Positions 54,556 to 63,785 of a DNA stretch of 64,000 nt are shown here, in pieces. Every line of letters starts with the position of its first letter. Positions within the stretch are counted from its first letter, which is position 1. The stretch is from positions 62,001-126,000 of the forward strand of contig JBQTJW010000001.1 of the NCBI GenBank assembly GCA_052386745.1, written 5' to 3'. The notes under the pieces were generated by a model. It was not told the origin of the DNA. It ran no database searches and was given only the letters and a program-made list of their open reading frames with translations. The position numbers and the translations under genes are program-made. This DNA is from Panacagrimonas sp052386745 (GTDB lineage: Bacteria; Pseudomonadota; Gammaproteobacteria; Nevskiales; Nevskiaceae).

Positions 54556-55002
54556 TCAGCGGCTGGCGGTAGGACGATCCGGCGAGCTGCTGAGAGCCGG
54601 GGGCGACACGCCGTCGAGTTGTGGAAGGTCATCGTCGATGAGCCACCAGTTCGCCTTCGAGCCGGTGTAGATGTGGACCGCCGGCCGCGTGTCCAGCGGC
54701 CCGTCTAGCGAGCCGGCGCGGATGCGCACTGCCGACGGATCATCCGGTCGGCGGCTCAGGATGGGCGAGCCGCACTGCCCGCAGAACGCGCGCCGCTTGC
54801 CGGGCGAGGACTCGTACTCGCACAGCGCTTGTGCCCCGGCGATCAGGCGGAACCGCTCGGCCGCGACCGGGATGTTGGTTGCAAACGCCACGCCCTGCGC
54901 CTTGCGGCACTGCCCGCAATGGCACATCTGGATGGGCGCGAGATCGCCGTCGATCTCGTAGCGCACCGCGCCGCACAGGCAGCCGCCGGCGTGCCGGTTC
55001 AA
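54556..55002 (-). CDS. GFA/CENP-V family zinc protein
   Basis: A 148-residue member of the glutathione-dependent formaldehyde-activating (GFA) family. Zinc-binding cysteine sets are GGCLCGAVRYE, MCHCGQCRKAQG and FCGQCGSPI. Most small members of this family have no proven substrate; detoxification of an aldehyde adduct is the family hypothesis. It overlaps msrA by 4 nt and is its downstream partner. Confidence 0.92.
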   Translation of the reverse strand: MNRHAGGCLCGAVRYEIDGDLAPIQMCHCGQCRKAQGVAFATNIPVAAERFRLIAGAQALCEYESSPGKRRAFCGQCGSPILSRRPDDPSAVRIRAGSLDGPLDTRPAVHIYTGSKANWWLIDDDLPQLDGVSPPALSSSPDRPTASR

Positions 55003-55622
55003 GGCTTCAGCCCGTCAGAAAAATACTGGCGCACCTTTTCCACCTTGGGCATGGACACGCCGGCGATGTACGGCTGGTAGGGATTGCGCCGCGCGTAGTC
55101 CTGGTGATAGGTCTCGGCGGGGTAGAAGCGCTCCAGCGGTTCCAGGCGCGTCACCACCGGGGAGCGATAGACCTTGGCCGCGTTAAGGATGTCGATGTAC
55201 GCCTGTGCCACGCGCTTCTGGTCCTCCGACGCGTAGAAGATCGCGGAGCGGTACTGGCGCCCGCGATCGTTGCCCTGGCGATCCAGTTGCGTGGGGTCGT
55301 GGGCCGCCACGAAGAACACCTTGAGCAGGCGGCCGAAGCTGAGGCGCGCCGGGTCGTAGTCGATCTTGATGACCTCGGCGTGGTTGGTGCGACCGGAACA
55401 CACCGCGTCGTAGTTGGCGCTGGCGGCAGAGTCGCCGGCGTAACCTGCGGTGACGGACAGCAAGCCGTCGAGCTGGCGGTAGACCGCCTCAGTGCACCAG
55501 AAGCAGCCGCCGCCCAGCACCACGCTTTGCGGGGACGTGCCGGCCGCGAGGTCTTCGGGCGGTTCGGGAAACTGGCTGTGCGGGGCGCGCGAGGCGCCGG
55601 GCATATCACATTCCAGGGCCAT
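54999..55622 (-). CDS. msrA: Peptide-methionine (S)-S-oxide reductase
   Basis: A 207-residue enzyme repairing S-sulfoxide of methionine. The active-site motif GGCFWCTEAVY is near residue 40. Further motifs are GYAGDSAASANYDAVCSGRT, HDPTQLDRQGNDRGRQYRSAI (partly cited) and FYPAETYHQDYARRNPYQPYI. The start MALECDMPG at 55622 is the first plausible one; the ATG at 55604 is possible and an upstream ATG at 55682 lies in non-conserved sequence. Confidence 0.95.
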   Translation of the reverse strand: MALECDMPGASRAPHSQFPEPPEDLAAGTSPQSVVLGGGCFWCTEAVYRQLDGLLSVTAGYAGDSAASANYDAVCSGRTNHAEVIKIDYDPARLSFGRLLKVFFVAAHDPTQLDRQGNDRGRQYRSAIFYASEDQKRVAQAYIDILNAAKVYRSPVVTRLEPLERFYPAETYHQDYARRNPYQPYIAGVSMPKVEKVRQYFSDGLKP

Positions 55623-55727
55623 GGGGGTCTCCGGTTCGGATGGCGATGCAGGGCATTGTGCGCCGCCGGGGCGTGCGAACAAGCCGTGCGGACGATGCGC
55701 CTGGATTTGCGGACGATCCGTCCGCGC

Positions 55728-56702
55728 TCAAGGCCCCGGCGCGGGAAACAGCGCCACGGGAACCCTGGGTTCGAGCGTCTGCACCTGGATGTCGGGATGC
55801 CGGCGCGCCATCTGGTCGAAGAACTTGTCGAGCCGCACCACCACCGGAAAGGCTTGCAGCGGCAGGTCGAGCGGGCGGGTGAAATCGTCCCAGTGCGTCG
55901 GAATCACCCGGCGCGCACCGACCGCCCGGATCGTCTGCTGCAGGTAGGGGTCCAGCTGGTCGATCAGCGCGATGCCCAGGAACGCGACGTCGGCGCGCTG
56001 GCCTTGCAGCGCACCGGAAACGAAGCCCGCGCTGCCGTGGTGCAGGATGCGGCCCTGCGGGTGATCGATGACGATGGAGTAGGTGCCGCCAAGCTTGTAG
56101 TCCAGGTAATGCGCGGGGGTCTTCAGGGGCGCGGTGATGTCCCCCGTCGGCGAGCCTCCGGTGGCGCCGGCGTGGCGGCTTTCCAGGAACGTGACGCCGA
56201 AGCTCCCCAGCGTGACGCGTACGCCCGGCTCCACCTGCTGCATGTGCGCCGCATCCAGCCCCGCGCCGCGGCCGATCTGCAAAGTGCTGGCCGAGCCGAG
56301 CAGCCGCGCGCCGGTGAGCCGCGCCACTACGCCGGCGTCCATCGCGTGGTCGTAGTGCGAATGCGACACCAGCACGGCGTCGAGCTCCCTCACGCCCAGG
56401 CGTTCCAGCCACTGCGCGATCAGCGCCTCGTCCGGCGCGATCTCGGCATTGCCCAGCAGCCGCAGCAGGCCCGGCGGGCGCGTGAAGAACGGGTCGATGA
56501 AGATGGCGTGCTGCCCGTCGCGCAGCAGCACGGCGGTGACGCCGAGCCAGGTCGCAGTGAGTGCGCCGGCCGGAATCGCGTGTTGATCGGGGACGCGATG
56601 GGCCTGGTAGGCATCCAGCCCCGGGCGATAAAACCAGGCGAACGCGAGCCCACCCGCGATCACCACCACCATCAGCAGCAGGATGCGGGCAAGGATGCGC
56701 AT
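55728..56702 (-). CDS. MBL-fold metallo-hydrolase, membrane-anchored
   Basis: A 324-residue metallo-beta-lactamase-fold protein. An N-terminal hydrophobic segment (residues 5-24, ARILLLMVVVIAGGLAFAWF) suggests a membrane anchor or uncleaved signal. The metal motif is VSHSHYDHAMD, with later ligands in LESRHAG and VIPTHWDDF. The layout is like UlaG/NAPE-PLD-type lactonases or phosphodiesterases. The substrate is unknown. It lies 9 bases before the leftward TetR gene's stop, so the two are likely one transcript (TetR first). Confidence 0.85.
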   Translation of the reverse strand: MRILARILLLMVVVIAGGLAFAWFYRPGLDAYQAHRVPDQHAIPAGALTATWLGVTAVLLRDGQHAIFIDPFFTRPPGLLRLLGNAEIAPDEALIAQWLERLGVRELDAVLVSHSHYDHAMDAGVVARLTGARLLGSASTLQIGRGAGLDAAHMQQVEPGVRVTLGSFGVTFLESRHAGATGGSPTGDITAPLKTPAHYLDYKLGGTYSIVIDHPQGRILHHGSAGFVSGALQGQRADVAFLGIALIDQLDPYLQQTIRAVGARRVIPTHWDDFTRPLDLPLQAFPVVVRLDKFFDQMARRHPDIQVQTLEPRVPVALFPAPGP

Positions 56703-56711
56703 CCGGAGTCC

Positions 56712-57377
56712 TCAGTCGACGGGCTTGGAGACCACGCCCAGTTGGCGGATGGTGGCCTCGAAAAATGTCATGGCGGTGTCGATCACCGTGTTGATTGGCT
56801 GGCGGTACTGGTCGGCGTTCCAGCGCATGGCGATGTGCACGCAGCAGCCGATGAGGCCGGAGGCGACCAGGTCCATGTCCTGCGTCGGTCGCAGCTTGCC
56901 GGGCAGGGCCGCCAGCGCCATCTGCTTGAGCAGGTCGCCGAAGCCGAAGGTGGCGGACTGCGCGCGATGCTCCATGTCCTGGCTCACGGTCAGCACCTCC
57001 ACCAGCAGCATCCGCGCCACGCGCGGGTCTGCCTGTAGCCGGCGGTAGAACACGCCGAGCCCGGCGCGCGCCATGTCGGACAGGACCGGCACCCGGGGCG
57101 CGGCGGCGGCGATGAAGTCCTTGCGCAGGGCGGCAATCAGGTCCTCGTAGACCGCGGCGAACAGCGCTTCGCGATCCTTGAACGACTCGTAGAAATAGCG
57201 CTCGGTCAGGCCCGCCTGCGCGCACAGCTCGCGCACCGTGACGGCGTGGTAGCCGCGCGTGCCGAAACACTCCAGCCCCGCGTCCACGAACTGCTTGCGC
57301 CGCTCGGTGATGCGTTCACCGGCATCGATCCCGCGATAGCGGCGGGCAGGAGCGTTCGGGGTCTCGACTTTTTTCAT
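56712..57377 (-). CDS. TetR family regulator, divergent from the monooxygenase
   Basis: A 221-residue TetR regulator. The start MKKVETPNAP at 57377 leads to the helix-turn-helix domain (about 28-72: FVDAGLECFGTRGYHAVTV, LCAQAGLTERYFYESFKD). The C-terminal domain resembles those of lipid- or steroid-responsive TetRs but is not diagnostic. It diverges from the FAD monooxygenase across a 75-base spacer with a perfect palindrome over the -10, so it most likely represses that gene and itself. Confidence 0.9.
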   Translation of the reverse strand: MKKVETPNAPARRYRGIDAGERITERRKQFVDAGLECFGTRGYHAVTVRELCAQAGLTERYFYESFKDREALFAAVYEDLIAALRKDFIAAAAPRVPVLSDMARAGLGVFYRRLQADPRVARMLLVEVLTVSQDMEHRAQSATFGFGDLLKQMALAALPGKLRPTQDMDLVASGLIGCCVHIAMRWNADQYRQPINTVIDTAMTFFEATIRQLGVVSKPVD

Positions 57378-57399
57378 GCGGAGATATTGACACGGCAAA

Positions 57400-57433
57400 T
57401 TGTCAGAAATAAAGTGACAACATATATTGTCAC
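57400..57433 (+). promoter_or_regulatory. Promoter of the monooxygenase gene with overlapping TetR operator
   Basis: -35 TTGTCA (57400-57405), a 17-base spacer and -10 TATATT (57423-57428). A perfect inverted repeat GTGACAA-CATATA-TTGTCAC (57414-57433) covers the -10. The -35 adds a third TTGTCA half-site (TTGTCA-N9-TGACAA, 57400-57420). Binding there would block RNA polymerase. Confidence 0.75.
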
Positions 57434-57452
57434 AACGACGAGGACGGCGGAC

Positions 57453-58982
57453 ATGGCTTTCGACGCGACGGATAAGAGCGGCAATTCCCACTGCGACACC
57501 ATCATCGTCGGCACCGGCTTTGCCGGGCTGGGCATGGCCATCAAGCTCAAGGAAGCGGGCGAGCACGACTTCGTCATCCTCGAACGCGCGCAGGACGTGG
57601 GCGGCACCTGGCGCGACAACACCTACCCGGGCTGCGCCTGCGACGTGCAGTCGCACCTCTACTCGTTCTCGTTCGAGCAGAACCCGGACTGGTCGCGCAT
57701 GTTTGCCCGGCAGGGCGAGATCTGGGCCTACCTGCGCGCCTGCTCGGAGAAATACGGGCTCGGCCCGCACCTGCGCTTCGGCGCCGACGTCACCAGCGCC
57801 CGCTGGGACGACACCACCGCGCAGTGGAACGTGACCACGCGCGACGGCCGCCGCTTCAGCAGCCGCGTGCTGATCTCCGGCATGGGCGGGCTGTCGAACC
57901 CGGCCATTCCCAAAATCAGCGGTATGGAAAGTTTCCAGGGCGTGCAGTTCCACTCCGCGCAGTGGCGGCACGACGTGGACCTGGCCGGCAAGCGCATTGC
58001 CGTCATCGGTACCGGAGCCTCGGCCATCCAGTTCGTGCCGCAGATCCAGAAGCAGGCCGGGCGCGTGGACCTGTACCAGCGCACGCCGCCGTGGATCGTG
58101 CCCAAGCCCGACCGCGCCATCACCGCGCTGGAGCGCACGCTGTTCAGCCGTTTCCCGGTGCTGCAGAACGCCTTCCGCAAGGCCATCTACTGGATGCTGG
58201 AAGCGCGCGTGCTCGGCTTCACCGTGGACCCGCGCCTGATGAAGCTGTTCGAGAAGGTGGCGCGCAGCCACTTGGCGCGGCAGGTGAAGGACCCGGTACT
58301 GCGCAGGAAGCTCACGCCGGACTACACCATCGGCTGCAAGCGCATTTTGATCTCCGGCGACTATTACCCGGCGGTGTCGCAGGCGAACGTGGAGGTCATC
58401 ACCGACGGCGTGCGCGAGATCCGCGCGCACAGCGTGGTGGCGAGCGACGGCACCGAGCGCGAGGTGGACGTGCTCATCTGGGGTACCGGCTTCCAGGCGG
58501 CGGACCCGGTGCCGCGCGGCCTGTTCCACGGCCGCAACGGCATCGACATCCGCGACGCCTGGCAGTCCGGCGCCGAGGCCTACAAGGGCACCACCGTGCC
58601 CGGCTTCCCCAACCTGTTCTTCATCGTCGGGCCCAACACCGGGCTCGGCCACAACTCGATGGTGTTCATGATCGAATCGCAGGTGCAGTACATCCTTGCG
58701 GCCCTCAAAACCATGCGCGAGCGCGGGGCCGGGACGGTGGAAGTGAGCCCCGCCGCGCTGCGGCGCTACAACGACGCACTCCAGGCGCGCATCGGCAAGG
58801 CCGTGTGGAACATCGGCGGCTGCAAGAGCTGGTACCTGGACGAAAACGGCCGCAACGTCACCCTGTGGCCGGGCGCCACCTGGCAGTTCCGCCGGCAGAC
58901 GCGGCGCTTCGACATCGACCAGTACCAGGTGCGCGCGGCCCTTCCGCAGGTGGCCGCCCAGGCGGCGACAATCCGGGCCTGA
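57453..58982 (+). CDS. FAD-dependent monooxygenase (Baeyer-Villiger type)
   Basis: A 509-residue flavin monooxygenase using NADPH and oxygen. Rossmann motifs are IVGTGFAGLGMA (FAD, about 18-29) and IGTGASAIQFVPQ (NADPH, about 186-198). Between them FQGVQFHSAQW (about 161-171) fits the Baeyer-Villiger fingerprint FxGxxxHxxxW except that Arg follows the Trp. The start MAFDATDK at 57453 follows the mapped promoter; an earlier in-frame ATG lies in the TetR gene. With the SDR encoded downstream it suggests alcohol-to-ketone-to-ester catabolism of a hydrophobic or cyclic compound. Confidence 0.92.
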   Translation: MAFDATDKSGNSHCDTIIVGTGFAGLGMAIKLKEAGEHDFVILERAQDVGGTWRDNTYPGCACDVQSHLYSFSFEQNPDWSRMFARQGEIWAYLRACSEKYGLGPHLRFGADVTSARWDDTTAQWNVTTRDGRRFSSRVLISGMGGLSNPAIPKISGMESFQGVQFHSAQWRHDVDLAGKRIAVIGTGASAIQFVPQIQKQAGRVDLYQRTPPWIVPKPDRAITALERTLFSRFPVLQNAFRKAIYWMLEARVLGFTVDPRLMKLFEKVARSHLARQVKDPVLRRKLTPDYTIGCKRILISGDYYPAVSQANVEVITDGVREIRAHSVVASDGTEREVDVLIWGTGFQAADPVPRGLFHGRNGIDIRDAWQSGAEAYKGTTVPGFPNLFFIVGPNTGLGHNSMVFMIESQVQYILAALKTMRERGAGTVEVSPAALRRYNDALQARIGKAVWNIGGCKSWYLDENGRNVTLWPGATWQFRRQTRRFDIDQYQVRAALPQVAAQAATIRA

Positions 58983-59030
58983 TCTGCCGGTCCGACCGTC
59001 CAACGTTCTACCGTTCCAGCGAGTGCACAC

Positions 59031-59870
59031 ATGAAAAATCTGAAGGACAAGGTTGCCGCCATCACCGGCGCGGGCTCGGGCATGGGCCGGGAGCTGGCCA
59101 TCGAACTGGCGCGGCGCGGCTGCCACGTGGCAATCAGCGACGTGAACGAGCAGGGCCTGGCCGAGACTGCGGACCGCGTTCGCGCGGTGTCGAAAGTCCG
59201 GCTCAGCTCGCAGCGGCTGGACGTGTCCGACCGCGCGGCGGTGTACGCCTGGGCCGACCGGGTGGTGGCCGATCACGGCAAGGTCAACCTGATCTTCAAC
59301 AACGCCGGCGTCGCGCACGGCTCTACCGTGGAGGCGGCGGACTACGCGGACTTCGAGTGGATCATGGGCATCAATTTCTGGGGCGTGGTGCACGGCACCA
59401 AGGCCTTCCTGCCGCACCTGCGCGCCGCGGGCGAGGGGCACGTGATCAACACCTCCAGCGTGTTCGGCATCATCAGCGTGCCCACGCAGGCCACCTACAA
59501 CGCCACCAAGTTCGCGGTGCGCGGGTTCACCGAGGCGCTGCGGCAGGAGCTGGACATCCAGGCCTGCGGCGTCAGTGCCACCAGCGTGCATCCCGGCGGC
59601 ATCAAGACCAACATCGCCCGCGCGGCGCGCATGGACCAGAGCGCGCAGTCGATCACCGGCATGGACCCCGACAAGAGCCGCCGCGACTTCGAGAAGCTGT
59701 TCCGCACCACGGCCGCCGAAGCGGCGCGGGTCATCATCAAAGGCGTGGAGCGCGATGCGCGGCGCGTGCTGATCGGCGCCGATGCGCACGTCATCGACCT
59801 GCTGCAGCGCCTGTTTCCGGGTGGGTACCAGCGCATCGTGGCGCGGCTGGCCGGTCGTCGCCGCACGTAA
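59031..59870 (+). CDS. Short-chain dehydrogenase/reductase
   Basis: A 279-residue classical SDR. The cofactor motif is TGAGSGMGRELA (about 13-24), the NNAG motif is FNNAGVAHG, and catalytic Ser, Tyr and Lys are in INTSSVFGI and ATYNATKFAV. The Asp after beta-2 (AISDVNEQG) favours NAD(H). It lies 48 bases behind the monooxygenase gene, with which it likely forms one operon; oxidation of an alcohol to the ketone used by the monooxygenase is a reasonable guess. Confidence 0.93.
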   Translation: MKNLKDKVAAITGAGSGMGRELAIELARRGCHVAISDVNEQGLAETADRVRAVSKVRLSSQRLDVSDRAAVYAWADRVVADHGKVNLIFNNAGVAHGSTVEAADYADFEWIMGINFWGVVHGTKAFLPHLRAAGEGHVINTSSVFGIISVPTQATYNATKFAVRGFTEALRQELDIQACGVSATSVHPGGIKTNIARAARMDQSAQSITGMDPDKSRRDFEKLFRTTAAEAARVIIKGVERDARRVLIGADAHVIDLLQRLFPGGYQRIVARLAGRRRT

Positions 59871-59936
59871 CAGAAGCTGGCGCGGTGAATGCTAAGGTTG
59901 GCGCACCGACCGCCAACCATCACCATCCGCGCACGC

Positions 59937-60812
59937 ATGAAGGGCATCATTCTCGCCGGGGGATCCGGCACTCGCCTGTATCCCCTCACCACCGTCGTGT
60001 CCAAGCAGCTTCTGCCGGTCTACGACAAGCCGATGATCTACTACCCGCTGAGCACGCTGCTGCTTGCGGGCATCCGCGACATCCTCATCATTTCCACCCC
60101 GCGCGACCTGCCGCATTTCGAGCAGCTGCTGGGCGACGGGAAGCATTGGGGCATCTCGCTCAGCTACGCGGTGCAGCCGTCGCCGGACGGTCTGGCGCAA
60201 GCCTTCCTGATCGGTGAGAAGTTCATCGACGGCTCGCCCTGCGCGCTGGTGCTGGGCGACAACCTGTTTTTCGGCCACGACCTGTCCGAACGCCTGCAAC
60301 GCGCCCGTGCGCGCGAGCAGGGCGCCACCGTCTTCGCCTACCCGGTGAAGGACCCGGAGCGATACGGCGTGGTGGAATTCGACGCCACCGGCCGCGCCAT
60401 CGGCATCGAGGAAAAGCCGACCCAGCCGCGCAGCCGCTATGCCGTCACCGGGCTGTACTTCTACGACGCTCAGGTGGTGGAGATTGCGCGCGACGTCAAG
60501 CCCTCGCCGCGCGGCGAGCTGGAGATCACCGACGTCAACGCGCGCTACCTCGAGCTGGAACAGCTGCAGGTGGAGCGTCTGGGCCGCGGCGATGCCTGGC
60601 TGGATACGGGAACGCACGACTCGCTCGTCGACGCCTCGCAGTTCGTGCAGACCATCGAAAAACGCCAGGGCCTGAAGATGTGCTGCCCCGAGGAAATCGC
60701 CTGGCGCCAGGGCTGGATCAGCAACGATCACCTGGGCACCCTGGCGCGGCCGCTGGCCAAGAGCGGCTACGGCGCGCACCTGCTCAGCCTGCTGCAGGAC
60801 CCGGTGTTCTAG
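59937..60812 (+). CDS. rfbA: Glucose-1-phosphate thymidylyltransferase
   Basis: A 291-residue enzyme making dTDP-glucose, first step to dTDP-L-rhamnose and other deoxysugars. The signature GGSGTRLYPLT is at residues 8-18; VSKQLLPVYDKPMIYYPLS and GDNLFFGHDLS follow. The start MKGIILAGG at 59937 is canonical. No rfbB, rfbC or rfbD is near, so it stands alone between unrelated genes. Confidence 0.96.
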   Translation: MKGIILAGGSGTRLYPLTTVVSKQLLPVYDKPMIYYPLSTLLLAGIRDILIISTPRDLPHFEQLLGDGKHWGISLSYAVQPSPDGLAQAFLIGEKFIDGSPCALVLGDNLFFGHDLSERLQRARAREQGATVFAYPVKDPERYGVVEFDATGRAIGIEEKPTQPRSRYAVTGLYFYDAQVVEIARDVKPSPRGELEITDVNARYLELEQLQVERLGRGDAWLDTGTHDSLVDASQFVQTIEKRQGLKMCCPEEIAWRQGWISNDHLGTLARPLAKSGYGAHLLSLLQDPVF

Positions 60813-60854
60813 CTCCCAAATTCGACGCGGTGCGAGCGATCGCCCGCTGCCGGC

Positions 60855-61928
60855 TCAGCTCGCGGGCGGATAGTCGATGTAGCCCTCGGCAGCCTGCGTA
60901 TACCAGGTCTTGCCGTCGTCCGCGTTCAGCGCAAGGCCCTTGGCGAAGCGGTGCGGCAGGTCGGGGTTGGCGAGGAAGCTGCGGCCGTAGGTGATGGCGT
61001 CGGCCACTCCGCTGTCCAGGGCCTGCTGGCCGCTGGCACGCGTGTAGTCCGAGTTGAGGATGAGCGGGCCGCTGAACGCCTTGCGGATGAGCGGCGCCAC
61101 CGGCGGACGGTCCGATTTTCCGAAGGTGCCGTTCGGCCCCGGTTCGCGCAGTTCCAGGAACGCGATCTTCAGCGCGGACAGTTCGGCCGCCGCGGCCGGG
61201 AACAGCGCATCCTGGTTGCTGTCGTCCACGCCCTGCGAGTCGCCGTTGGGTGAGAGGCGCACGCCGGTGCGGTCGGCGCCGACCGCGTCCACGATCGCCG
61301 TCACCACCTCGCGCAGCAGGCGCACGCGGTTGACGATGGGCCCGCCGTAATCGTCGGTGCGGCGATTGCTGCCGTCGCGCAGGAACTGGTCGATCAGGTA
61401 GCCGTTGGCACTGTGCAGCTGCACGCCATCGAAGCCCGCGGCAATGGCGTTGCGCGCGGCGGCGGCGTAGTCGCCGACCAGCCGCGGAATTTCATCGATG
61501 GCGAGCGGCCGCGCCTCCACGTACGGCTGGCGGCCGTCGTAGGTGTGCGCCTTGCCGGGCGCGGTGGTGGCGCTGGCCGACACCGGCGCGACGCCGTTCA
61601 GCGCGGGGTGCACCAGGCGCCCCATGTGCCAGAGCTGCGCAAAGATGCGCCCGCCGGCCCCGTGCACGGCCGCGGTCACGCGCTTCCAGTGCTCCACCTG
61701 CGCGTCGCTCCACAGGCCCGGCGCGTAGGGCCAGCCGCTGCCTTCCAGGCTGATGTGGGTGGCCTCGCTGATGATCAGGCCGGCACTGGCGCGCTGGGCG
61801 TAGTACGTGGCCATGAGATCGGTCGGTACGTGCGCGCGGGTGCCGCGGGCGCGGGTCAGCGGCGCCATCCAGATGCGGTTGGGGCAATCGAGCCGGCCGA
61901 TGCGGATGGGTTCGAAAAGTGTGGGCAT
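60855..61928 (-). CDS. Old Yellow Enzyme family alkene reductase (NemA-like)
   Basis: A 357-residue FMN-dependent ene-reductase. It opens MPTLFEPIRIGRLDCPNRI. The substrate pair His-Asn is in QLHSANGYLIDQF (about 168-172), and FMN contacts are in MAPLTRARG and YGRSFLANPDLP. The class reduces activated alkenes, quinones or nitro compounds with NADPH. The start at 61928 is preferred to an ATG at 61970, which lies in non-conserved sequence. It is 82 bases downstream of the acyl-CoA ligase, same strand. Confidence 0.94.
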   Translation of the reverse strand: MPTLFEPIRIGRLDCPNRIWMAPLTRARGTRAHVPTDLMATYYAQRASAGLIISEATHISLEGSGWPYAPGLWSDAQVEHWKRVTAAVHGAGGRIFAQLWHMGRLVHPALNGVAPVSASATTAPGKAHTYDGRQPYVEARPLAIDEIPRLVGDYAAAARNAIAAGFDGVQLHSANGYLIDQFLRDGSNRRTDDYGGPIVNRVRLLREVVTAIVDAVGADRTGVRLSPNGDSQGVDDSNQDALFPAAAAELSALKIAFLELREPGPNGTFGKSDRPPVAPLIRKAFSGPLILNSDYTRASGQQALDSGVADAITYGRSFLANPDLPHRFAKGLALNADDGKTWYTQAAEGYIDYPPAS

Positions 61929-62010
61929 GAGGCTTGGAGAATGGAGAAATGGTGAATGAGTCGGTGACACCCGCCGCGGAGTTCCGGAAACCAGATTGAA
62001 CCGCCGCCGC

Positions 62011-63666
62011 TCACTCCCAGGCGATGGGCGTGCGGATGGCCGATTCCTTCTCGATCAGCGCGGCATAGTGCTGTTCGATGGCGTTGCGCTTGACCTTCAT
62101 CGTCGGCGTCATGATGCCGTTGTCGATGGTCCAGGCCTCCTTCACGACCACGATTTTGGCGATCTGTTCGTGCGCTTCGAGCTTGGCGTTGACCTGTTCC
62201 ATGTCGGCCAGCAAGTCTTTTTCCAGATGGGCCCGGGGCTTGGCGCTGGCCGCACCCGGCACCAGCGTGACCAGCATCAGCGGCTGCGGCAGGCCCATGC
62301 CCACCAGGCACAGCTGGTCGATGTCAGTGTTGCGTGCCAGCTGGCCCTCGATCGGCGCGGGCGACACGTACTTGCCCTTGAGCGTCTTGAAGATGTCCTT
62401 CAGCCGCCCGGTGATGAAGACGTAGCCGTCGCCGTCCACCCGGCCGCGGTCACCGGTGCGCAGGTAGCCGTCGTCGGTGAAGGCCTCGCGCGTCTTTTCC
62501 GGCTCCTTGTAGTAGCCGGCCATGACGCCGGGATGCCTGAACAGGATCTCGCCATCCCCGGCCAGCTTGAAGCCCGCGTCCGGCAGCGGCCGGCCCACGG
62601 AACCGACGCGGTTCTGGTGGGGCAGGTTGGCGGTGGCGTAGATGCTGTTCTCGGTCATGCCGTAGCCCTGCAGGATGTCCAGGCCCAGGTATTTGTTGAA
62701 CCACTCCATCACCGACACCGGCAGCGGCGCCGCGCCGGAAAAGACGTAGCGCGCGTTGTGCAGGCCCAGGCCGCGCAGGATCTTGCGGCGCACGATGCCG
62801 CCGATGACGGGCAGGCAGGTGAGCAGCGCCAGCCTGTTCTGCGGCATCTTGCGCAGCACCCCGGCCTGGAAGCGGCCGAACACCAGCGGCACGCCGTAGA
62901 AGCGGGTCGGGCCGACCTTGGGCAATTGCTCGGCGAGCTTTTCCAGGTTCTCCAGAAAGTGCACCTGCGCGCCCAGGTACAGGCTCACCGCCAGCACCGC
63001 ACCGCGCTCGAAGGCATGCGCCAGCGGCAGGTAGGAGAAGAAGCGCTCTTCGCCCTGCGCGGGCATCACCTTCAGGGTCTGCGTCGCGGCGAAGATCTGG
63101 TTGGTCCAGCTCATCATCACGCCCTTGGGGTTGCCCGTGGTGCCGGAGGTGTAGATCAGCACGGCCAGGTCGTCCAGGTCCGGCCGAGCGTAGCCCTGCA
63201 GAGGCGGCGTGGCCTGAACCAGCGCGTCCCAGGTCTGTTCGGCCCCGGGCGCGTCGGGGTAGGGGAAGCCGATGGTGCGGATGCCCTTCGGCACGGCGGC
63301 CATGAATTCGTCCGCGTCGGTCATGGGGCCCAGGAACAGCATCTTGGCCTCGCAGTGCTCGAGGATGAACGTGACCGCCTCGGGCGCCTGCTTCGGATAC
63401 AGGCCCACGCTGACCAGCCCGGCCAGCCCACAGGCCAGGTCCGCCAGGAACCAGTGCGCGGTGTTGCGGCCGGAAATGGCCACGCGATCGCCGCGCTGGA
63501 GCCCGCTGGCGAGCAGCGCCGCGGCCATGGCACGCGCCTCGTGCTCGGCCTGCCGCCAGGTCCAGCGCAGTTCCTCGCCACCGCGCGGCTGCACCAGCCA
63601 GACCGTGTCGCCGCGCTCGCCGGCCCAGTGGGCCAGCATCTCGGCCGGTGTCTTGCTCGAGTCCAT
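62011..63666 (-). CDS. AMP-dependent acyl-CoA ligase (long-chain type)
   Basis: A 551-residue adenylate-forming enzyme. The P-loop IYTSGTTGNPKGVMMS is at about 167-182. QGYGMTENSIYATAN (A5), GYLRTGDRGRVDGDGYVFITG (A7; cited in part) and RLKDIFKTLKGKYVSP (A8) follow. It is closest to the bacterial long-chain-fatty-acid/FadD15-like group and probably activates a fatty or aromatic acid to its CoA ester. The C-terminal Lys region (TPTMKVKRNAIEQHY) is present. The start MDSSKTPAE at 63666 follows a GGAG-type site. Confidence 0.92.
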   Translation of the reverse strand: MDSSKTPAEMLAHWAGERGDTVWLVQPRGGEELRWTWRQAEHEARAMAAALLASGLQRGDRVAISGRNTAHWFLADLACGLAGLVSVGLYPKQAPEAVTFILEHCEAKMLFLGPMTDADEFMAAVPKGIRTIGFPYPDAPGAEQTWDALVQATPPLQGYARPDLDDLAVLIYTSGTTGNPKGVMMSWTNQIFAATQTLKVMPAQGEERFFSYLPLAHAFERGAVLAVSLYLGAQVHFLENLEKLAEQLPKVGPTRFYGVPLVFGRFQAGVLRKMPQNRLALLTCLPVIGGIVRRKILRGLGLHNARYVFSGAAPLPVSVMEWFNKYLGLDILQGYGMTENSIYATANLPHQNRVGSVGRPLPDAGFKLAGDGEILFRHPGVMAGYYKEPEKTREAFTDDGYLRTGDRGRVDGDGYVFITGRLKDIFKTLKGKYVSPAPIEGQLARNTDIDQLCLVGMGLPQPLMLVTLVPGAASAKPRAHLEKDLLADMEQVNAKLEAHEQIAKIVVVKEAWTIDNGIMTPTMKVKRNAIEQHYAALIEKESAIRTPIAWE

Positions 63667-63785
63667 CGCGGCACTCCTCCAGGGTGGGTTGTCATGCAGC
63701 GGCCGGAGTGTACCCGCGGGTTCGTGGACCTTGACTGATCCTGCGGACACAATCGCGCCCGCGCACCCTGCCCCCGGAGTGACCC

